DNA from: Burkholderia territorii | Lineage (GTDB): Bacteria > Pseudomonadota > Gammaproteobacteria > Burkholderiales > Burkholderiaceae | Direction of reading: 5' to 3' | DNA: 64,000 nt | Assembly: GCF_902833055.1 (NCBI RefSeq) | Contig: NZ_CADFEJ010000005.1 | Coordinates: 1 to 64,000 of the forward strand | Shown: piece by piece, positions 59,501 through 64,000 of the stretch | Layout: the number at the start of each line of letters is the position of its first letter | Numbering within the stretch: the first letter of the stretch is position 1 | The notes under the pieces: model-generated | The model's input: only the letters and a program-made list of their open reading frames with translations | The model's database searches: none | Told to the model about the DNA's origin: nothing | Position numbers and translations under genes: made by a program

Positions 59501-61128
59501 TCTCGTTCGCTTCGCGTGTTTCGTTCGCCGCGCACGTCGCCCGGCGCTGCCGCCGCGCGAGCGTCGCGTTCGCCGTGTGCGCCGCGCTGTGCGCATGCGA
59601 CATGCAGCAGGACGACCGCGCGGCGTCTGCCGGCGATGCGGCCGATGCCGCGTCGGCGACCGAGGCGCCCGAGCCGGCGTCGGGCTGGCGTTTCGTGCGG
59701 ATACGCGCTGCGTCGACCGATGCCGGCGCGTCGATGTCGGCCCGCGTGAACCGCGATCCTCGGCTCGCGCAGCGACATGACGCGGCCGCCGCGCCGGCTG
59801 CGGCTGCGTCGTCGGACGCCGCCCCGGCTTCATCGGCTTCGTCCCCGGCACCTGCGGCATCTGCTTCGTCCGCATCGGCGGCTTCCGCAAGCCGCCGCCC
59901 CGTCGTTGCCGCCGCGGCCGCGAGCGCCGATGCCGCGACGATCGCGCGCGGCCGCTATCTCGCGCTCGCCGGCGACTGCGCCGCGTGCCACGACGCAGCC
60001 GACCACACGCCGTATGCCGGCGGCCAGCCGGTGAATTCGCCGTTCGGGCCGATCTATGCGCCGAACATCACGCCGGACAAGACACACGGGATCGGCAACG
60101 ACACGCTGCGGCAGTTCGACGATGCGGTGCGGCGCGGAATCAGCGCCGACGGCAGCCGACTGTATCCGGCGATGCCCTACCCGTCGTTCGCGCGCCTGTC
60201 CGACGACGACGTGCGCGCGTTGTATGCGTACTTCATGCGTGGCGTAGCTCCGTCCGCGAACGCGGCAAAGCTCACGCAGCTCCCGTTTCCGTTCAACCAG
60301 CGCTGGGCGCTCGGACTATGGAGCGTCGCGTTCGGCAATCGCGAGCGCTTCGTGCCGCAACCGTCGCAATCGTCGGAATGGAATCGCGGCGCGTATCTCG
60401 TGCAGGGGCTCGGCCATTGCGGCGCCTGTCATACGCCGCGCGGCCCGGCCTACAACGAGCGCGGCTACGACGAACGCAGCCCCGCGTTCCTCACCGGCGG
60501 TGTCAACGATCACTGGTTCGCACCGAACCTGACCGGCGCGCAGGCGGACGGCCTCGGCCGCTGGACGACCGACGACCTCGTCGCGTTCCTGCGCAGCGGC
60601 CACGCCGCGCGCGGCGCGGTGTTCGGCGCGATGGCGCCGGTCGTCGCCGAAAGCACTGCACTGTTGACGGATTCGGATCGCCATGCGATCGCCGTGTACC
60701 TCAAGTCGTTGCCCGCGCAACCAACCGCGGCGGCGAATCCGCTCGGGATCGGCGTTCCGCGGCTCACTGCGGCGGGGCCGCGCCCCGAGGGCGGCCAGCA
60801 ACCGCCGGGGGCCGGCGTCTATGCGGGATTCTGTGCGCGCTGCCACGGTGCCGCAGGCGCGGGCGTGCCCGATCGCGGGCCGCCGCTCGCGGGCAATTCG
60901 GCCGTGCTCGCGGCCGATCCGACCAGCGCGATCCGGATCGTCGTCGAAGGCGCGCGGCCGGCGCCCGGCACGCACGGGCCCGTGCAACGGATGCCACCAA
61001 TGCGCGGCACGCTGACGAGCGACGAAATCGCCGCGGTGGTCAGTTATGTGCGCGGCGCGTGGGGCAATCGCGCCGCGCCGGTATCGGAGCAGGACGTGAG
61101 GCGGTTGCGGGCGGCGATCCATCGGTGA
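59491..61128 (+). CDS. Three-haem cytochrome c with low-complexity linker (operon 2)
   Basis: A 545-residue paralogue of the operon-1 cytochrome, with three CxxCH sites (CAACH, CGACH, CARCH). It begins with a basic, hydrophobic leader and a possible lipobox (ALCAC), then about 90 residues of Ala/Ser/Pro-rich linker before the first haem domain. If lipidated, the haem domains would be tethered to the membrane by a flexible arm. The ATG at 59491 is preferred to GTG at 59482. Confidence 0.88.
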   Translation: MALISFASRVSFAAHVARRCRRASVAFAVCAALCACDMQQDDRAASAGDAADAASATEAPEPASGWRFVRIRAASTDAGASMSARVNRDPRLAQRHDAAAAPAAAASSDAAPASSASSPAPAASASSASAASASRRPVVAAAAASADAATIARGRYLALAGDCAACHDAADHTPYAGGQPVNSPFGPIYAPNITPDKTHGIGNDTLRQFDDAVRRGISADGSRLYPAMPYPSFARLSDDDVRALYAYFMRGVAPSANAAKLTQLPFPFNQRWALGLWSVAFGNRERFVPQPSQSSEWNRGAYLVQGLGHCGACHTPRGPAYNERGYDERSPAFLTGGVNDHWFAPNLTGAQADGLGRWTTDDLVAFLRSGHAARGAVFGAMAPVVAESTALLTDSDRHAIAVYLKSLPAQPTAAANPLGIGVPRLTAAGPRPEGGQQPPGAGVYAGFCARCHGAAGAGVPDRGPPLAGNSAVLAADPTSAIRIVVEGARPAPGTHGPVQRMPPMRGTLTSDEIAAVVSYVRGAWGNRAAPVSEQDVRRLRAAIHR

Positions 61129-61163
61129 GCCGCCACGTCGTCGCCGCATGCCGGCGTCGCGTA

Positions 61164-61562
61164 TCAGCGCGCCAGAACCGCTACCGCCTTGATTTCGACG
61201 ATGTAACCGGGCGAGCCACCGAGCATGTGCGCGCCGACCGCCGTCCACGCCGGACGCGGATGCGCATGGAAATAGCGGTCGCGCACCTGCATGAACAACG
61301 GCAGGTCGCGCATGTCGGTATGAAAGCTCGTCAGGTCGACGACGTCGGCGAGCGATGCGCCGGCCGCCTCGAGCACGCGCTTGAGGTTCTCGAACGCCTG
61401 CACGATCTGCGCGTCGCGGTCTTCCACCAGTTGCATCGCCGCGTCGCGGCCGATCTGGCCGGACACGTACACGGTGTCGCCCACCTTGATCGCCGGCGCA
61501 TAGCCGATTTTTTCGTACACGGCTTCCATGCCTGCCGGGATGATCGCTTCGCGATTGCGCAT
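61164..61562 (-). CDS. RidA/YjgF family enamine deaminase
   Basis: A 132-residue RidA-family protein (KVGDTVYVSGQIGRDA, AFENLKRVLEAAGASLADVV, then the conserved Arg in RPAWTAVG and E in YIVEIKAVA). RidA proteins deaminate reactive enamines and imines. It lies 119 bp beyond benD on the same strand and may belong to the benzoate transcript; alternatively it has its own promoter in that gap. Confidence 0.85.
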   Translation of the reverse strand: MRNREAIIPAGMEAVYEKIGYAPAIKVGDTVYVSGQIGRDAAMQLVEDRDAQIVQAFENLKRVLEAAGASLADVVDLTSFHTDMRDLPLFMQVRDRYFHAHPRPAWTAVGAHMLGGSPGYIVEIKAVAVLAR

Positions 61563-61681
61563 GAGTGTCTCCGTGGCCGCGCGCTGCGTGCCGGCCGGTT
61601 GTTGGATGGTCGTCGCGCGCACGTGATCCGACCGGTGCGCGCGCATGTCAGAAGCAGCAAGCGAATCGGCTGACGTGCCGC

Positions 61682-62458
61682 TCAGCCCGTATCGCCGCCC
61701 GCGACCGGCAGCACCGTGCCGGTGATGTAGCTCGCCTCGTCCGACGCAAGGAACAGGATGGGCGCGATCTGTTCGTCGAGCGTGCCGTAACGCTTGAAGA
61801 ACGTCGAATCGGTCACCTGCCGTACCGCTTCGGCCATCCACGCCTGTTCCTGCGCTGTGTCGCCGGCCGCATTGCGCGGCACGCGGCGCGGCGGCGCCGT
61901 GGTGCCGCCCGGCGCGGTCGCGACCACGCGGACGCCGTGCTCCGCGTATTCCATCGCGAGCGCGGCCGTCAGCGCATTGACGCCGCCTTTGGCGGCCGAA
62001 TACGGCACGCGACGAATGCCGCGCGTCGCGTTCGACGACACGTTGACGATCGTGCCGCCCCCGCCCGCCAGCAGATGCGGCAGCACCGCGTGGCAGCTGT
62101 AGAGCGTCGGCATCAGCGAGCGGCGGATTTCCGCGTCGATCTGCTCGGGTTCGAACTCGGCGAACGGCCGCATCCGGATCGCGCCGCCGACGCCGTTGAT
62201 CAGCACGTCGATCCGGCCGAACGTCGCGACCGCGCACGCCATCGCCGCGCGTGCGCCGTCGTAGGTTTCGAGATCCGCGACGAAGCCGGCCGTGTTGCCG
62301 CCCGGCGCCTCGGCCGCGACCTCCGCGACGAAGTCCGCGCGATCGACGAACAGCACACGGCCGCCCTCCGCCGCCGCGCGCAGCGCGACGCCGCGGCCGA
62401 TGCCCTGTGCCGCGCCGGTGACGACTACGACCTTTCCGGAGAATCGTTGCATGATCAT
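61682..62458 (-). CDS. benD: BenD, benzoate cis-diol dehydrogenase
   Basis: A 258-residue short-chain dehydrogenase with the cofactor motif TGAAQGIGRG and catalytic YSAAK. It matches 1,6-dihydroxycyclohexa-2,4-diene-1-carboxylate dehydrogenase, which turns the benzoate diol into catechol with NAD and loss of CO2. Position after benB and benC confirms the name. The ATG at 62458 overlaps the benC stop; an ATG two codons later (62452) is possible. Confidence 0.92.
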   Translation of the reverse strand: MIMQRFSGKVVVVTGAAQGIGRGVALRAAAEGGRVLFVDRADFVAEVAAEAPGGNTAGFVADLETYDGARAAMACAVATFGRIDVLINGVGGAIRMRPFAEFEPEQIDAEIRRSLMPTLYSCHAVLPHLLAGGGGTIVNVSSNATRGIRRVPYSAAKGGVNALTAALAMEYAEHGVRVVATAPGGTTAPPRRVPRNAAGDTAQEQAWMAEAVRQVTDSTFFKRYGTLDEQIAPILFLASDEASYITGTVLPVAGGDTG

Positions 62459-63477
62459 GCCGCCTTTGCCGTGACGTTCGGGGTGAACTTCTCGTAGTGG
62501 AAGCTGTTGGGCTTCACGCCTGCGTCGTCGAAATACTGGCGCACCGCGTCGACCATCGGCGGCGGCCCGCACAGGTAGACGTCCACGTCGCCGTCGTTGA
62601 GCGCATCGGCCGGAATATGCTGCGTGACCCAGCCCTTGCGCGGATGGCTCGACGCCGCATCGGCGACGACGGTCGCGAAGCTGAAGTTCGGCAGCTTCGC
62701 CGCATACGCTTCGATCGCGTCGACCAGCACCAGGTCGAGATCGCGCGTCACGCCGTAGATCAGGTGCACCTTCTGCTGCGAGCCGCTGCGCGCGAGCACT
62801 TCCAGCATCGACAGGAACGGCGCGAGGCCCGTGCCGCCCGCGAGGAACAGCAGCGGCCGTGCGACGTCGCGCAGGTAGAAGCTGCCGAGCGGCCCGTTCA
62901 GTTCGAGCGTGTCGCCGGGCTTCGCGGATTCGAGCCACGTGCTCATCACGCCGCCGGGAATCTTCTTGATCAGGAATCCGACCTTCGTGTCGCCCGGCGC
63001 GGACGAGAACGAATACGACCGGTGCTGGCCGCTGCCCGGCACGCCGATGTTCACGTACTGGCCGGGCAGGAAGGCCGGCGCGGCCGCATCGACGTCCAGT
63101 TCGAGCACGATCGCCGCATCGTTGTGCGGCTCGACCTTCGTCACGGTCGCGGCGAACGCGCTGTGGCCGGTCTTGCATGCGACGGACGACGTCGGCACCG
63201 CGATCACGCAATCGCTTTGCGGCACCATCTGGCAGGTCAGCACGAGGCCGCCGTCCTTCTCGTCCTCGGTGAGCGCATCGTCGATGTAATCGTCGCCGAG
63301 GTCGTAGCTGCCGCTTTCCGCGCGGCACTTGCAGGTGCCGCACACGCCGTCGGAACAGTCCATCGGCAGGTTGATCTTCGCGCGGAACGCGGCGTCGAGC
63401 ACCTTCTCGCCGGCCTTGCAGTCGATGAAGCGGGTGACCCCGTCCTCGAAGTTCAGTGCAATCTTGTAGGTGGACAT
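62455..63477 (-). CDS. benC: BenC, benzoate 1,2-dioxygenase electron-transfer component
   Basis: A 340-residue flavo-iron-sulfur reductase: plant-type [2Fe-2S] ferredoxin (CSDGVCGTCKC, and a later CQM) followed by FAD (HRSYSFSSAPG) and NAD (GGTGLAPFLSML) binding domains. It carries electrons from NADH to the BenAB oxygenase. Encoded between benB and benD. Confidence 0.94.
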   Translation of the reverse strand: MSTYKIALNFEDGVTRFIDCKAGEKVLDAAFRAKINLPMDCSDGVCGTCKCRAESGSYDLGDDYIDDALTEDEKDGGLVLTCQMVPQSDCVIAVPTSSVACKTGHSAFAATVTKVEPHNDAAIVLELDVDAAAPAFLPGQYVNIGVPGSGQHRSYSFSSAPGDTKVGFLIKKIPGGVMSTWLESAKPGDTLELNGPLGSFYLRDVARPLLFLAGGTGLAPFLSMLEVLARSGSQQKVHLIYGVTRDLDLVLVDAIEAYAAKLPNFSFATVVADAASSHPRKGWVTQHIPADALNDGDVDVYLCGPPPMVDAVRQYFDDAGVKPNSFHYEKFTPNVTAKAA

Positions 63478-63518
63478 GACATCGTCTCCCTGTGTTACGT
63501 ATCGAATCGATCGGGGCG

Positions 63519-64000
63519 TCAGACGTGGTACACGTCGAGCACCTGCCGGATGTAGTCGTTCTTCAGCACGATCTTCTTGTTCGAGATCAGCAGCGCGTCG
63601 CCCACCTGGCGCAGCGTGACGAACATCGTCCCGAAGAAGTGATCGGTCACGCGGTAGCGGTGGTTCAGCGTGTGGAAGTTGTAGCGCACGTCCACCTCGC
63701 CGTCGCGCTCGGCCAGCACCTCGACGTTCGTCACGTTGTGGCTGGTGCGCGGCTCGGGCGTCGACGCGCCGCTGCGCTCGGTCTTGATCCGGAACACGCG
63801 ATCCTCGAGGCCGCCGCGATCCGCGTAGTACATCAGCGAGATCTGGCTCTGCGGATCGTCGGTCGGCCGGTCGTCGTCGTCCCACGCGGGCATCCAGTAC
63901 GTGACGTCTTCCGTGTAGCAGGTCAGCCACGCGTCCCACTCGCGGTCGTCGAGCAGGCGCGCTTCGCGATACAGCGCCGCGCAGATGGTCCGGTAATCGA
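63519..64000 (-). CDS. benB: BenB, benzoate 1,2-dioxygenase small subunit (5'-truncated by window)
   Basis: About 160 residues are visible; the beginning lies past the right edge. The segments LYREARLLDDREWDAWLTCYTEDVTYWMPAW and SLMYYADRGGLEDRVFRIKTERSG are those of ring-hydroxylating dioxygenase beta subunits. It pairs with BenA (outside the window) to hydroxylate benzoate. benC starts 41 bp downstream. Confidence 0.93.
   Translation of the reverse strand, partial: DYRTICAALYREARLLDDREWDAWLTCYTEDVTYWMPAWDDDDRPTDDPQSQISLMYYADRGGLEDRVFRIKTERSGASTPEPRTSHNVTNVEVLAERDGEVDVRYNFHTLNHRYRVTDHFFGTMFVTLRQVGDALLISNKKIVLKNDYIRQVLDVYHV

Noticed and set aside
1..64000. CRISPR arrays, prophage, tRNA or rRNA genes
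   Set aside because: No spaced direct repeats of the right size, no phage structural gene other than the phage-like VgrG spike, and no tRNA or rRNA sequence was recognised by eye; covariance-model searches were not possible.

Overview
The window is GC-rich, gene-dense DNA that looks like a secondary replicon of a Burkholderia species, most likely the Burkholderia cepacia complex. This rests on codon use, on gene content (ben operon, VgrG/Tle3 module, GMC dehydrogenase with small subunit, many small stress proteins) and on domain recognition by eye; no database search was run. No rRNA, tRNA, CRISPR array or complete insertion sequence was seen. Two strong hairpins at the left edge (80-105, 148-179) are unexplained.

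Layout. 0.2-4.2 kb: stress island with Hsp20, a UspA protein plus DUF1488 protein, a small lipoprotein and an APH/P-loop kinase fusion. Each unit has an FNR/ANR-type box (TTGAY-N4-RTCAA) at a matching distance from a possible -10. 4.3-11.7 kb: leftward type VI secretion module vgrG-tle3-tli3-PAAR plus two unknown membrane proteins. 12.0-15.2 kb: ABC transporter (ATPase, double permease), again with an FNR/ANR-type box. 15.7-19.9 kb: MEDS-PAS hybrid histidine kinase, small acidic protein, DUF2934, CBS pair and MgtC. 20.1-21.9 kb: hipBA with four evenly spaced operator-like repeats. 22.1-26.9 kb: small membrane proteins, DUF1275, a ribbon-helix-helix protein, a spermidine-synthase-like protein, PhnA, an HPr-like protein without the active His, and a GNAT. 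27.0-31.7 kb: EmrAB/NodT-type tripartite efflux operon. 32.4-33.9 kb: Mn catalase and a Nudix hydrolase. 33.9-37.3 kb: molybdopterin formate dehydrogenase with its DUF1641 partner.

37.6-43.8 kb and 55.4-61.1 kb hold two separate caa3-like terminal oxidase operons. Each has subunit II fused to cytochrome c and each ends with a three-haem cytochrome c. Between them lie a BON protein, an FRG-domain protein, a four-gene GMC-dehydrogenase operon, an enolase-superfamily enzyme, a pyruvate-oxidase-like ThDP enzyme and an SDR/GH15 pair. 61.2-64.0 kb: RidA, BenD, BenC and a truncated BenB of the benzoate dioxygenase operon, which continues to the right.

Taken together the region reads as an accessory respiration and stress-survival island. 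Formate, GMC-type and pyruvate oxidation could feed electrons to two unusual oxidases, with chaperone, Usp, catalase and toxin-antitoxin genes alongside and part of the island apparently under oxygen-sensing (FNR/ANR) control. The most unusual points are: both oxidase subunits I lack the K-channel lysine and each also lacks one D-channel carboxylate; the hip operator array has 50-51 bp phasing; a 24-bp palindromic motif occurs twice 12 kb apart; and the HPr homologue has lost its phospho-acceptor.
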